Assembly: GCF_006489205.2 (NCBI RefSeq)
Contig: NZ_VFYR02000005.1
Location: 1-64,000, forward strand
Source of the DNA: Brevibacterium sp. XM4083
Lineage (GTDB): Bacteria > Actinomycetota > Actinomycetes > Actinomycetales > Brevibacteriaceae
DNA length: 64,000 nt
Direction: 5' to 3'
The notes beneath the pieces were generated by a model. That model was not told the DNA's origin. It did not search any database and saw only the letters and a list, made by a program, of their open reading frames with translations. Position 1 is the first letter of the stretch, and every line of letters begins with the position of its first letter. Below, one piece after another: positions 8,295-17,582 of this stretch. A program made the translations under genes and the position numbers.

Positions 8295-8325
8295 ACGGGG
8301 TCCCTGCCGCAGGCGGCAGTCCCGT
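8295..8325 (+). terminator. Probable terminator after rdgB
   Basis: ACGGG and CTGCCG pair with CGGCAG and CCCGT across a CAGG loop, giving an interrupted stem of 11 bp. There is no T run, which is common in high-GC actinobacteria. Confidence 0.5.
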
Positions 8326-8382
8326 TCCAGATCAGCCGCTCACGATGTGACCCCCGCCACGTTCACGGGGCCCGGGCTCGGA

Positions 8383-8388
8383 TACACT
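8383..8388 (+). promoter_or_regulatory. Promoter -10 of the ABC importer operon
   Basis: TACACT lies 39 nt before the binding-protein ATG. Transcription would start near 8395 and leave a short leader with GAGGTGA as ribosome binding site. A weak -35 (GTTCAC) is near 8361. Confidence 0.5.
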
Positions 8389-8426
8389 GACAGAGCCGAT
8401 GGGCATCCCGAACTACGAGGTGAACG

Positions 8427-9926
8427 ATGAAGACTCCGCGCGCCACACTCCTGGTCGCGGCCGCAGCCGCTGTGACCCTGTTCCTGTCAGCGTGCTCCGC
8501 GGGAGCCTCAGACCCGGGGGAGGGGCAGAACGACTCGATGGCGATCGCGTTCACCGCCGAACCGGTCAACCTCGACTTCACCTCGACCTCCGGGGTGGCG
8601 ATCCCCGAGGCGCTCATGGAGAACGTCTACGAATCCCTCGTCCGCGTCGACGAACAGGGCAAGATCCAGCCCGCCCTCGCGCAGGAATGGGACGTCTCCG
8701 ATGACCGGCGGACCTACACGTTCACCCTGCGCGACGGAGTGACGTTCTCCAACGGTGCGGAGCTGACGAGCGAGGACGTGAAGTACTCGTACGAACGCGT
8801 GCAGAACGAGTGGCAGAACCCGCTGAAGTCGAAGATGGACATCGTCGAGGAGATCACGACTCCCGATGACTCCACCGTGGAGATCACCCTGGCGAAGCCG
8901 TCGAACATGTGGCTGTTCAACCTCACCACCCTCGTCGGCGCGGTCTTCGACACCGCCGGCACCGACGATCTCGCGAACCAGGCGATCGGGACGGGCCCGT
9001 ATGCCGTCGACTCGTTCACGCGCGGACAGTCCATCGACTTCGTCGCCCGCGACGGCTACTGGGGTGAGCAGCCCGCGGTGGCCAACGTCGAGTTCAAGTA
9101 CTTCAAGGACGCGGTGTCGGCGGCGAACGCCCTGAAGTCCGGGGAGATCGACGTCGTCTCGAACCTGCAGGCCCCGGAGCTCGCCAGCGAATTCCAGAAC
9201 GACGACTACCAGATCGTGTCCGGAACGACGAACGGCGAAGTCGTCCTCTCGATGAACAACGCCGAGGGCATCTTCGCCGACAGGACCGCACGCGAGGCCG
9301 TGATGTACGCCATCGACCGCCAGGCCGTCCTCGACACCGCATGGGCCGGCTACGGGGAGCTCATCGGGTCGATGGTTCCGCCCACGGACCCGTACTACGA
9401 AGACCTCACCCAGGTGTGGCCCTACGACCCGGAGAAGGCGAAGTCGCTCGTCGACGAGGCGGGGATCAGCGGCGAGGAGTTCGCCTTCACCGTGCCGAAC
9501 CTGCCGTATGCGAAGGCGATCTCCGAGATCGTGTCCTCCCAGCTCGAGGCCGTCGGGCTCAAAGCGCGAATCGAGACGCAGGAGTTCCCCGCCGTGTGGC
9601 TCGACAAGACGTTCACGAAGCACGAATACGACATGTCGGTGATCAACCACGCCGAACCCCGCGACCTGCTCACGGTGTTCTCCTCCGACTACTACACCGG
9701 CTACGACGACACGAAGATCAAGGAGCTCGCGGAGAAGGCCGACACCGGCACCGAGGAGGAGTACATCTCCGGCATGAAGGACATCGCGCGCACGATCACC
9801 GAGGATGCCGCCGCCGACTTCCTCTTCCTCTTCCCCAACCTCGTCGTCGCGAAGGCCGACGTCAGCGGGATCCCGGCCAACCGCGTCTCCGACGCCTTCC
9901 GCATCGCCGATCTCAGCTGGGCGTGA
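8427..9926 (+). CDS. ABC importer substrate-binding lipoprotein, family 5
   Basis: This 499-aa extracytoplasmic solute-binding protein is of the peptide/opine/nickel (DppA/OppA) type. The N-terminus is a lipoprotein signal ending LFLSAC with the lipidated cysteine at residue 23. ESLVRVDEQGKIQPALAQEW and YTFTLRDGVTFSNGAELTSEDV are the standard start of SBP_bac_5. The ligand is not predictable; the linked amidase suggests amides or short peptides. It heads an operon with two permeases, a double ATPase and the amidase, with 12 bp to the first permease. Confidence 0.92.
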   Translation: MKTPRATLLVAAAAAVTLFLSACSAGASDPGEGQNDSMAIAFTAEPVNLDFTSTSGVAIPEALMENVYESLVRVDEQGKIQPALAQEWDVSDDRRTYTFTLRDGVTFSNGAELTSEDVKYSYERVQNEWQNPLKSKMDIVEEITTPDDSTVEITLAKPSNMWLFNLTTLVGAVFDTAGTDDLANQAIGTGPYAVDSFTRGQSIDFVARDGYWGEQPAVANVEFKYFKDAVSAANALKSGEIDVVSNLQAPELASEFQNDDYQIVSGTTNGEVVLSMNNAEGIFADRTAREAVMYAIDRQAVLDTAWAGYGELIGSMVPPTDPYYEDLTQVWPYDPEKAKSLVDEAGISGEEFAFTVPNLPYAKAISEIVSSQLEAVGLKARIETQEFPAVWLDKTFTKHEYDMSVINHAEPRDLLTVFSSDYYTGYDDTKIKELAEKADTGTEEEYISGMKDIARTITEDAAADFLFLFPNLVVAKADVSGIPANRVSDAFRIADLSWA

Positions 9927-9938
9927 GACCCGTCGCCC

Positions 9939-10886
9939 ATGCTCGCCTACATCCTCGGTCGGTTCGTCCAGTTCCTCCTCTCCCTCTTCGTCGCCTCGGT
10001 GATCGTCTTCGCGCTGATGAGCGTCCTGCCGGGCAACGCGGCACAGGTGGCGCTGGGAACGAACGCGACACCGGAGGCCGTCGCCGCCCTCGAAGCCCGG
10101 TACGGTCTCGATGAGCCCCCGATCGTCCGCTACCTCGACTGGGTCGGCGGCATGGTCCAGGGCGACTTCGGCACTTCGTACGTCACGGGCACGCAGATCA
10201 CCCCGGTCATCGTCGACAGCGTCCAGGTCACCGCGATCATCGTCGTCACCGCGATCGTCCTCGCCGTCGCCATCGCCGTGCCGCTGGGCACCTTCGCCGC
10301 CCTCGAGCAGCGCAACTGGGTGGGCGCGACGATCTCCGCACTCAGCCAGATCGGGATCGCGATCCCCAACTTCCTCGCCGCCATCCTCCTCGTCATGGTC
10401 TTCTCCCTCACCCTGGGATGGTTCCCCTCCCAGGGGTGGACGGCGCCGATCGAGGGCTTCGGCGACTTCCTCGCAGGCCTCGTCCTCCCTGTCGTGGCCC
10501 TCGCCCTCGTCCAGGCCGCGATCCTCACCCGCTACGTCCGCTCGGCGGTCCTCGACGTCATGCGGGAGGACTTCATCCGCACCGCCCGGGCGAAGGGCCT
10601 GACTCGCACCCGGGCGCTCTTCGCCCACGGTCTGCGCAATGCCGCGATCCCCGTCATCACCGTCGCCGGCGTCCAGCTCGCGACCCTCCTCGTCGGCGCC
10701 GTCGTCATCGAGCAGATCTTCGTCCTCCCCGGCATCGGCTCGGAGCTCGTGCGGGCCGTGGCCAACCGCGACCTGCTCACCGTGCAGGGCATCGTCATGG
10801 TCCTCATCGTCCTCGTCCTCATCATCAACTTCATCGTCGACCTCCTCTATCCCGTCGTCGACCCGCGTCTGAGGAATGCCGCATGA
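9939..10886 (+). CDS. ABC importer permease, DppB-like
   Basis: This 315-aa inner-membrane subunit has six predicted TM helices. The first helix is LGRFVQFLLSLFVASVIVF, followed by the LPGNAAQVALGTNATPEAVAAL region typical of DppB/OppB. The coupling EAA loop appears as DVMREDFIRTARAKGLTRTRAL, read in parts, and the C-terminus is YPVVDPRLRNAA. It pairs with the next gene as a heterodimeric pore and overlaps it by 4 bp (ATGA). Confidence 0.92.
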   Translation: MLAYILGRFVQFLLSLFVASVIVFALMSVLPGNAAQVALGTNATPEAVAALEARYGLDEPPIVRYLDWVGGMVQGDFGTSYVTGTQITPVIVDSVQVTAIIVVTAIVLAVAIAVPLGTFAALEQRNWVGATISALSQIGIAIPNFLAAILLVMVFSLTLGWFPSQGWTAPIEGFGDFLAGLVLPVVALALVQAAILTRYVRSAVLDVMREDFIRTARAKGLTRTRALFAHGLRNAAIPVITVAGVQLATLLVGAVVIEQIFVLPGIGSELVRAVANRDLLTVQGIVMVLIVLVLIINFIVDLLYPVVDPRLRNAA

Positions 10887-11788
10887 GCGAGCCCAACCCC
10901 CGCGACACCGTCGCCACCGACCCCGCCGCAGCGGCACCTGCCGTCCCCGAGCGGAGGCGACGCCGCCTCGGTGCGCCGCTGCTCATCGGGGGCGTCCTCG
11001 TCGCCCTCATCGTCGTCCTCGCGCTCGTCTCCTTCGTCTGGACGCCCTATGATCCGGGTGCCGTCGACCCCGCCGCGCGACTCGAATCCGCGAGCCCGGC
11101 GCACCCCTTCGGCACCGACCGGTTCGGCCGCGACACCCTGACGTGGATCATGGACGGGGCGCGGATCACTCTCCTGGTCGGCGTCGTCGCCGTCGGCATC
11201 GCCCTGCTCATCGGCACCCCGATCGGCATCCTCGCCGCCGTCTTCGCCCAGTACCCGTGGGGCGGGTGGATCGGCGCGGCGATCATGCGCGCCAACGACA
11301 TCCTCCTCGCCTTCCCCGCCCTGCTCCTGGCGATCATCTTCGCCGCCGTCTACCAACCCGGCACCGGACCGGCGATGGCCGCCGTCGGCATCGCCTCGAT
11401 CCCCGGGTTCGCCCGCGTCGCCCGCTCCGGCACACTGCAGGTGCTCGGCTCCGACTACGTGCGCGCGGCCCGCGCCGCCAACCGCAGCCCCGGCGCTATC
11501 GCCGTCGTCCACGTCCTGCCGAACATCGCCGGCATGGTCATCGTCCAGGCGTCCGTGACGTTCGCCATCGCCGTCCTCGCCGAGGCGGGGCTGTCCTTCC
11601 TCGGTCTCGGCACCCAGGCGCCGGTGCCGTCGTGGGGACGGATGCTCCAGGAGTCCCAGCAGTTCCTCACCACCCACCCCGAACTCGCGCTGTGGCCGGG
11701 CCTGTTCATCGCGCTCGCCGTCCTCGGGTTCAACCTCCTCGGCGACGGCCTGCGGGACCGCTTCGACCCGAAGATGGAGGTGCGCTGA
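10883..11788 (+). CDS. ABC importer permease, DppC-like
   Basis: This 301-aa second permease begins with a charged cytoplasmic tail and the helix LLIGGVLVALIVVLALVSF. Then come FGTDRFGRDTLTWIMDGARI and the EAA loop region LGSDYVRAARAANRSP, both typical of DppC/OppC. The C-terminus LLGDGLRDRFDPKMEVR is the family ending. The open frame reaches back to 10418 inside the first permease, but the ATGA overlap at 10883 gives the natural start. It is followed after 1 bp by the ATPase. Confidence 0.92.
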   Translation: MSEPNPRDTVATDPAAAAPAVPERRRRRLGAPLLIGGVLVALIVVLALVSFVWTPYDPGAVDPAARLESASPAHPFGTDRFGRDTLTWIMDGARITLLVGVVAVGIALLIGTPIGILAAVFAQYPWGGWIGAAIMRANDILLAFPALLLAIIFAAVYQPGTGPAMAAVGIASIPGFARVARSGTLQVLGSDYVRAARAANRSPGAIAVVHVLPNIAGMVIVQASVTFAIAVLAEAGLSFLGLGTQAPVPSWGRMLQESQQFLTTHPELALWPGLFIALAVLGFNLLGDGLRDRFDPKMEVR

Positions 11789-11789
11789 G

Positions 11790-13586
11790 ATGGCCGAGAC
11801 CCTCCTCGACGTCGCGGGGCTGACGATCACCCCGGCCGATTCCGGCGCCCCCGTCGTCGACGGCGTGTCCCTGACGATGGCGCCGGGGGAGCGGGTCGGA
11901 CTCATCGGGGAGTCCGGATCGGGGAAGTCCCTGACCGCGCTGTCGATCATGGGGCTGCTGCCCGAGGAGCTCTCCGCCGCGGGTTCCGTGACCCTGGCGG
12001 GCTTCGACGGCAACGTCCTCGAAGCGAGCGAACGGCGACTGGCCCGGATGCGCTCGGACCTCGTGTCGATGGTGTTCCAGGAGCCGATGAGCGCGCTCAA
12101 CCCGCTCATGCGCGTCGGCGACCAGATCGCCGAGGTGCTCCGCCTCCACGGCGGCGTGCCACGGGCTGAGATCCCCGCGCGGGTCCGCGACCTCCTCGTC
12201 AGCGTGCACATGCCCGACCCCGACGGAGCGCGGTTCGCCTACCCGCACCAGCTCTCCGGCGGCCAACGGCAGCGGGTCATGCTCGCCATCGCACTCGCTA
12301 ACTCGCCGCGCCTGCTCATCTGCGACGAGCCGACGACCGCGCTCGACGTCACCGTGCAGAAGCACATGCTCGACCTCATCTCCGAACGCGTCGACGCTGT
12401 GGGGGCGGGACTCCTCTTCATCACCCACGACCTTGCCGTCGTCGCCGGCCTCTGCGACCGCGTCATCGTCATGCACGGGGGCCGGATCGTCGAGACCGGC
12501 AGCGTCGCGGAGGTCTTCACCGACCCCCAGCACGCGTACACGCGCGGCCTCCTCGCCTCCTCCGACCTCGAGGCCACCGACGAGAACGGACGGCTCTTCA
12601 CGCTGCGCACCGCAGGGGAGTACGCGGGGCCCGGCGGAACCGAGCGGTCGGACCCGCTCTCGAGATTCGCCCCGCCGCCCCCCGGTGGGGCGACGGACAG
12701 GCCGGTGACCGCCTCGGCGCGCGCCGTCGTCCGGCGGGCACAGTCGGCACCCGAGGGGGGAGACCCGGACCCGCTCAGCGACCCGGACCCGCTCATCGAG
12801 GTCGCCGGCGTCTCGAAGCTCTACCGCTCGGGCGGACTCCTCTTCCGGCGCCGCCGGCCCGTCCAGGCCCTCGAGAGCATCGACCTCAGCGTCGCCCGCG
12901 GACAGCGGCTCGGCATCGTCGGCGAATCCGGGTCGGGGAAGTCGACGCTGCTGTCCATCCTCGCGGGCCTCGACACCCCGACGACCGGGCATGTGCGCGT
13001 CGGCGACATCACCGTCGAATCGGCGTCCGCGGCAGACCTGAAGACCCTGCGCGAGCACCTGCAGATCGTCTTCCAGGATCCGTTCGCCTCCCTCGACCCG
13101 CGCATGCGCATCGCCGACATCGTCGCCGAACCGCTCATCGCCAAGGGCATCGGACGGGAGGAGCGGGAGGCCAGGGTCGAGGAGATGCTGCGCGCCGTCG
13201 ACCTCGAGCCGGCCACGATGCGCCGCTACCCGCACCAGTTCTCCGGCGGGCAGCGGCAGCGGATCTCGATCGCCCGCGCCCTCGTCTCCCGCCCGCAGAT
13301 CCTCGTCGCCGACGAACCGGTCTCCGCTCTCGACGTCTCCGTGCGCGCGCAGGTGCTCAACCTGCTCAGCGACCTCGTCGACGACTACGCCCTCACCCTC
13401 GTCTTCGTCTCCCACGACCTCGGCGTCGTCCGCCACCTGTGCTCGGACGTCGTCGTCATGAAGGACGGCCGCATCGTCGAGGCCGGCACGACCGAGGGCG
13501 TCTACGCACACCCGCGTGAGGAGTACACGAGAAGTCTCATCGCGGCGACGCCCAACCTCGCCGAGGCGCTCGCCGGCGCCCGCTGA
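11790..13586 (+). CDS. Double ABC ATPase of the peptide importer (DppD-DppF fusion)
   Basis: This 598-aa protein carries two complete nucleotide-binding domains. The first has Walker A GESGSGKSLT (about 40) and signature LSGGQRQRVML (about 153). The second has Walker A GESGSGKSTL (about 378) and signature FSGGQRQRISI (about 485). Both end in SHDL/THDL H-loops. A linker of about 60 residues rich in G, P and D joins them. It energises import by the two permeases, so one gene replaces the usual dppD and dppF pair. Spacing to the permease is 1 bp. Confidence 0.93.
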   Translation: MAETLLDVAGLTITPADSGAPVVDGVSLTMAPGERVGLIGESGSGKSLTALSIMGLLPEELSAAGSVTLAGFDGNVLEASERRLARMRSDLVSMVFQEPMSALNPLMRVGDQIAEVLRLHGGVPRAEIPARVRDLLVSVHMPDPDGARFAYPHQLSGGQRQRVMLAIALANSPRLLICDEPTTALDVTVQKHMLDLISERVDAVGAGLLFITHDLAVVAGLCDRVIVMHGGRIVETGSVAEVFTDPQHAYTRGLLASSDLEATDENGRLFTLRTAGEYAGPGGTERSDPLSRFAPPPPGGATDRPVTASARAVVRRAQSAPEGGDPDPLSDPDPLIEVAGVSKLYRSGGLLFRRRRPVQALESIDLSVARGQRLGIVGESGSGKSTLLSILAGLDTPTTGHVRVGDITVESASAADLKTLREHLQIVFQDPFASLDPRMRIADIVAEPLIAKGIGREEREARVEEMLRAVDLEPATMRRYPHQFSGGQRQRISIARALVSRPQILVADEPVSALDVSVRAQVLNLLSDLVDDYALTLVFVSHDLGVVRHLCSDVVVMKDGRIVEAGTTEGVYAHPREEYTRSLIAATPNLAEALAGAR

Positions 13587-13610
13587 CCCCGAGAAGAGAG
13601 AAGGACGACG

Positions 13611-15029
13611 ATGACCTTGGCCGACCGCTCAGCCGCGGAGATGACGGTGGGCTTCGCCGCCGGGGACTTCGATCCGTGCGACGTGTTCGCTGCCGTGGCA
13701 GAGCGGATGGACGCATGGGAGCCGGTCATCAACGCCCTCGTCCACCGCGACGATGCGCGGTCGACCGCGGCTGCCGAGGCGAGTGCCCGGCGGTGGCGGG
13801 AGAACCGACCGCTCAGTCGCCTCGACGGGGTGCCGGTGACGATCAAGGAGAACATCGCACGCCGGGGAGTGCCGATGCCCTCGGGACATGCCTGGGTCGA
13901 GGTGCCCGTCGCCGACCATGATGCGCCGATCACCGAGCGACTTCAGGAGGCCGGTGCCGTCATCGTCGGGTCGACGACGATGCCGGACTGGGGGATGCTC
14001 TCCTCCGGGGTCTCCTCCCTCCACGGGATCACCCGCTCCCCGCTCGACCCGAGCCTGACGACCGGAGGGTCGAGTGCGGGAGCCGGAGCTGCGGCCGCTG
14101 CCGGGTACGGTCCGATCCACATCGGTTCGGACATCGGCGGGTCGATCCGCCTGCCGTGCACGTGGTTGGGGCTGGCCGGACTCAAACCGAGCTTCGGACG
14201 GGTTCCCCTCGACGTCCCCTACCTCGGACGCTGCGCGGGACCGCTCGCACGGTCGATGGCCGATGTCGCAGCGGTGATGCCCGTCATCTCCGCCCCCGAT
14301 GACCGCGACTACTCCCGGCTGCCGCGGTTCGCCGCCGATGCCGAGGAAGACCTCGGGACTGTCGGACTCAACCCGGATGCGGCCTTCTCGCCGCGGGGAC
14401 TGCGGATCGGTCTCCACCTCGACGCCGGCTGCGGTGAGCCGGTGGATCCGGAGGTCGCGGCGGTGATCGCCGAGGCGGGGCGGACGTTCGCCGCGGCCGG
14501 TGCCGAGGTCGTCGACGTCGACCCGTTCATCGACGACGACCTGCTGCGGGACATGGATCTGTTCTGGCGGGTGCGGTCGTGGACTGACCTGCGAGCTCTG
14601 CCGGTGTCCGAGCAGGATCTCATCCTGCCCTACATCCGGCAATGGGCGCAGGGCGGAGCCGACGTGCCGGGCACGACGCTCATGGACTGCTATCACAGCG
14701 TCCAGGAGATCCGCCGGCGCACCATCGCCGCCACCGGCGGGTTCGACCTCGTGCTCTCGCCGGTCGCCCCCGGAGCGGCCTTTCCCGCCGAGTGGCCGAT
14801 GCCGTATCCGGACGCGACCGAGAAGATGGGCCACATCGGCTTCACGATGCCCTTCAACATGTCCGAGCAGCCGGCGGCGACCGCCCTCGGCGGGTACACC
14901 GGGGACGGCCGGACCGTCGGCGTGCAGATTGCGGGTCGTCGGTTCGCCGACCGGCTCGTCATGGCCGCCGGCATGTGGTTCGAGGCTGCGGCAGGCATCC
15001 CCGCCCCGCAGCGAGCCGACCTCGGGTGA
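13611..15029 (+). CDS. Amidase, amidase-signature family
   Basis: This 472-aa hydrolase of the AS family cleaves C-N amide bonds. The catalytic triad is visible: Lys79 in VTIKENIA, cis-Ser154 in TGGSSAGAGAA and nucleophile Ser178 in SDIGGSIRLP. The 24-residue spacing between the two serines is the family standard. No signal peptide is seen, so it acts in the cytoplasm. It starts 24 bp after the ATPase with a GAAGGAC ribosome site and closes the importer operon, which fits use of an imported amide. The exact substrate is unknown. Confidence 0.9.
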   Translation: MTLADRSAAEMTVGFAAGDFDPCDVFAAVAERMDAWEPVINALVHRDDARSTAAAEASARRWRENRPLSRLDGVPVTIKENIARRGVPMPSGHAWVEVPVADHDAPITERLQEAGAVIVGSTTMPDWGMLSSGVSSLHGITRSPLDPSLTTGGSSAGAGAAAAAGYGPIHIGSDIGGSIRLPCTWLGLAGLKPSFGRVPLDVPYLGRCAGPLARSMADVAAVMPVISAPDDRDYSRLPRFAADAEEDLGTVGLNPDAAFSPRGLRIGLHLDAGCGEPVDPEVAAVIAEAGRTFAAAGAEVVDVDPFIDDDLLRDMDLFWRVRSWTDLRALPVSEQDLILPYIRQWAQGGADVPGTTLMDCYHSVQEIRRRTIAATGGFDLVLSPVAPGAAFPAEWPMPYPDATEKMGHIGFTMPFNMSEQPAATALGGYTGDGRTVGVQIAGRRFADRLVMAAGMWFEAAAGIPAPQRADLG

Positions 15030-15090
15030 GGCCGCGGTTCGGCCTCCGCCGACCGTCCTCTCGTGGTCAGCGCCTGGGCGCGCAGACGCT

Positions 15091-15127
15091 GAGGGCCGGG
15101 ACGCCGTTGCGGGCGGTCCCGGCCCTC
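15091..15127. terminator. Bidirectional hairpin between convergent genes
   Basis: GAGGGCCGGGAC (15091-15102) pairs perfectly with GTCCCGGCCCTC (15116-15127) across a 13-nt loop. It separates the amidase from the convergent membrane protein gene and has no T run. Confidence 0.65.
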
Positions 15128-15152
15128 ATCATGGGTGGCCGTCAGTGGTGGC

Positions 15153-17474
15153 TCAGAAGTCGAAGAATTCGACCGTGAGCTTGTCGCCTTCGATCTTCAC
15201 GCTGCCGGAGACCGACAGCGGGTTGTCGTTGGAGAAGTACGAGGATCCGGCGGCCTTGCCGTCGACGCTGAAGTCGAACGAGCCGTTGGTCTCTGTGAAG
15301 AACGAACCGGTGTTCGTGTCACCCATTCCGAAGGAGGCCTTGACCTGCGGCATCTTCTTCATGGTCCACTTCGCGGTGTTGTCCTTCGCGAGGTCTTCGA
15401 GCTTGTCATCGGTGCCGCCGACGGGAATCTGCGTCGGATCGAACTTGATGAACTTGCACTTGGGCTTGATGTCCTTGTTGTCGAAGCACTTGTTCAGCTC
15501 GGCCTCGACCTGCTTCTGCACTTCCTTCTCGAAGTCAGGCGTCGGGGAGAGGGCGAGGTTGAGGGTCAGAGGCGACACCTGGTCGGTGCTCGGCTGATCG
15601 CCCGGGGCGTACGCCTGCGGGAAGTTCGCCGCGGCCGTGTCGGAGGCCTCGGAGACCCACTTGCTCGCCGGGATCGAGAAGTCGTAGTTGCCCGGGTAGA
15701 CGGCGAACGCGGTCGTGCCTGCCTGCGCCGTGTAGTCGGTGCCGTTGATCTTCAGACCGTCGGCTGCGGGCACGTCGAGCGAGATGACGTGGAGCGCGGG
15801 ACCGGTGAGCGTCCACTTGTCGAAGAAGAGGTTCTGCTTGCCGTCCTTCTTCGCGGGCAGGTCGACGTTGTACGTGCTGCCGTCGAGCTCGTAGGTGACA
15901 GTGACCTTGCCGGTGTCCCCGTCGACCTGTGAGGTCTCGACCTTGGCGTTCTCGATCTTCGCCGAGGAGGCGTCGGTGAAGTTCTTCGACAGCAGGTCCA
16001 TGTTCGTGCCCTCGGGGCGCGGGGACGGGGCGATCTTCTCCGCCGCGGCGAAGTCGCCCTTGTTGAGGGCGGCCACGTAGTCCTCGGCGACGGTGTCGGG
16101 TCCGTAGTTGTTCTTGTTCACCGAGTTGATGACGAGGAACCCGACGAGCACGAGGACGAGGACGAGGAGAACCGAGCCGAGGGCGATGAAGAGGGGCAGC
16201 TTGCCCTTCTTCTTCGTCGGACGGGCCGCGGCCCGCGAGGTGGCTGTCGTGCCGCCGGCGAATCCGGGTGCCGGAGCCGGCTGCGGCAGCGCCTGCGACG
16301 ATCCGGGTCCCGACCCGGTGCGCGGACCCGACCCGGTCTGGGGGCCCGAGGCGGTCTGGGGTCCGGAGCCCGTCGGGCTCTGGTACGGGTTCGTCTGACC
16401 GTAGGGACCGTTGTCGAACGAACTGCTGCTGTACGCGTTGCCGCCCGCCTGTCCGGGCCCGGGCTGTGCCGGTCCGGGCTGGCCGGGGCCGTTCTGTGCG
16501 GGCCCGTTCTGTGCCGGGCCGAACTGGCCGGATTGAGGCTGGCCGGGGCCGGGCTGGTAGGGGCCGGGGCCGTTCTGTGCCGGACCACCCTGACCTGGAC
16601 CGCCCTGACCTGAACCGTTCTGCGCAGGACCGTTCTGCGCTGGGCCGTTCGGACGCGCGGAGCTCGCGCCGAACAGGCCGCCGGCCGCGGCGGCACCGAA
16701 GGGAGCCGCGCCACTGCCCTGACGCTCACCCTGCTGGGGACCACCGGCCTGGGGACCGCCGTTGGGGCGGCCGTCGCCCTGCGGGCTGTTGCCCTGTGGA
16801 GCGTTCCCGGGGGAACCGTGACCTGAGGCGCTGCGGTTCTGTGCGCCGAACTGCGGGGCGGACGGCTGCGCAGCGGCAGGACCGCTGGTGCCGGGGCGCT
16901 CGCCCGGTCCGGATGCCCCCTGATCCCGGGGGCCGGACTGGCCGCCGGGCGTCTGCAGCGGCGGGGCGCTGTCGCCGAAGGACGGTTCGCTGCGATCGAC
17001 CGACTCCGGTCGGTTCGCGGACTCGGAACGATCGCCGGAGAAGGGGGCGGGCATCGCCACGGTGTCATCGCTCGGCGCCGGGGCCTCTGCGGGCTTCTCC
17101 GCGCCGTCTGACGTGACCGCGCTGCCGGGCTTCTCCGCGCCGTCCGACATCTTCGCATCGTCGGACGTGCCAGCGTCGGGCTTGTCAGCGGGGGCCTTGC
17201 CACCGTCGGATCTGCCGGCGTCGGGCTTGCCGACGTCACGACCGACCGACCGGCCGCCGTCCGCACCGGATTCGGCGCCCTTGGCTGACCCTGCCGGCGT
17301 GCTCGTCGCGGATTCGGCGGGGCTGCCTGCCGAGGTCGCATCTGACTTCGAGCCTGCGTTCACCGCATCTCTGTCGGCAGGTGTCGATGGGTCCTTGCTG
17401 TCTCCGGCGCCGTTGCGACCCGGGGGCTGATTGGGTGGTGGCGGAACGTTCTGTTCGTCATTCCCATTGCTCAT
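15153..17474 (-). CDS. Low-complexity Pro/Gly/Gln-rich single-pass membrane protein
   Basis: This 773-aa protein is not assigned to a named family. Residues about 1-430 are disordered and rich in P, G, Q, N, S and D, with repeats such as NGPAQNGPAQ and GSGPQTASGPQT. A basic stretch (ARPTKKKGK) precedes one TM helix, LPLFIALGSVLLVLVLVLVG. The outer part (about 300 aa) starts DTVAEDYVAALNKGDFAAAEKI, which resembles NTF2/DUF4878-type domains, then YTAQAGTTAF and a small beta-rich end. Topology is inside disordered, outside folded. The start at 17474 has AAGGAAG upstream and a -10 TACAAT 44-49 nt before the ATG; a longer in-frame start at 17552 lies upstream of this promoter. Position before the perM-like gene recalls Rv0954 of M. 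tuberculosis. Confidence 0.75.
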   Translation of the reverse strand: MSNGNDEQNVPPPPNQPPGRNGAGDSKDPSTPADRDAVNAGSKSDATSAGSPAESATSTPAGSAKGAESGADGGRSVGRDVGKPDAGRSDGGKAPADKPDAGTSDDAKMSDGAEKPGSAVTSDGAEKPAEAPAPSDDTVAMPAPFSGDRSESANRPESVDRSEPSFGDSAPPLQTPGGQSGPRDQGASGPGERPGTSGPAAAQPSAPQFGAQNRSASGHGSPGNAPQGNSPQGDGRPNGGPQAGGPQQGERQGSGAAPFGAAAAGGLFGASSARPNGPAQNGPAQNGSGQGGPGQGGPAQNGPGPYQPGPGQPQSGQFGPAQNGPAQNGPGQPGPAQPGPGQAGGNAYSSSSFDNGPYGQTNPYQSPTGSGPQTASGPQTGSGPRTGSGPGSSQALPQPAPAPGFAGGTTATSRAAARPTKKKGKLPLFIALGSVLLVLVLVLVGFLVINSVNKNNYGPDTVAEDYVAALNKGDFAAAEKIAPSPRPEGTNMDLLSKNFTDASSAKIENAKVETSQVDGDTGKVTVTYELDGSTYNVDLPAKKDGKQNLFFDKWTLTGPALHVISLDVPAADGLKINGTDYTAQAGTTAFAVYPGNYDFSIPASKWVSEASDTAAANFPQAYAPGDQPSTDQVSPLTLNLALSPTPDFEKEVQKQVEAELNKCFDNKDIKPKCKFIKFDPTQIPVGGTDDKLEDLAKDNTAKWTMKKMPQVKASFGMGDTNTGSFFTETNGSFDFSVDGKAAGSSYFSNDNPLSVSGSVKIEGDKLTVEFFDF

Positions 17475-17517
17475 CGCTCGCTGCTTCCTTAACTTCCGAC
17501 ACGCGCGTTCTGGCGCA

Positions 17518-17523
17518 ATTGTA
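17518..17523 (-). promoter_or_regulatory. -10 element of the low-complexity membrane protein gene
   Basis: The minus strand reads TACAAT here. It predicts a start of transcription near 17511 and a 37-nt leader with AAGGAAG. Confidence 0.55.
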
Positions 17524-17582
17524 CGTCCCTGAGATGAGTTTCGCGCGGTCAATACCGGGAAGTCGACTGTCGGTCAGCGAAA

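Noticed and set aside
8508..10937. An 809-codon open frame on the minus strand, opposite the binding protein and first permease
   Set aside because: It is antisense to genes with clear domains, is composed mostly of D, E, G, R and V, and has no start signal. High GC at third positions creates such frames.
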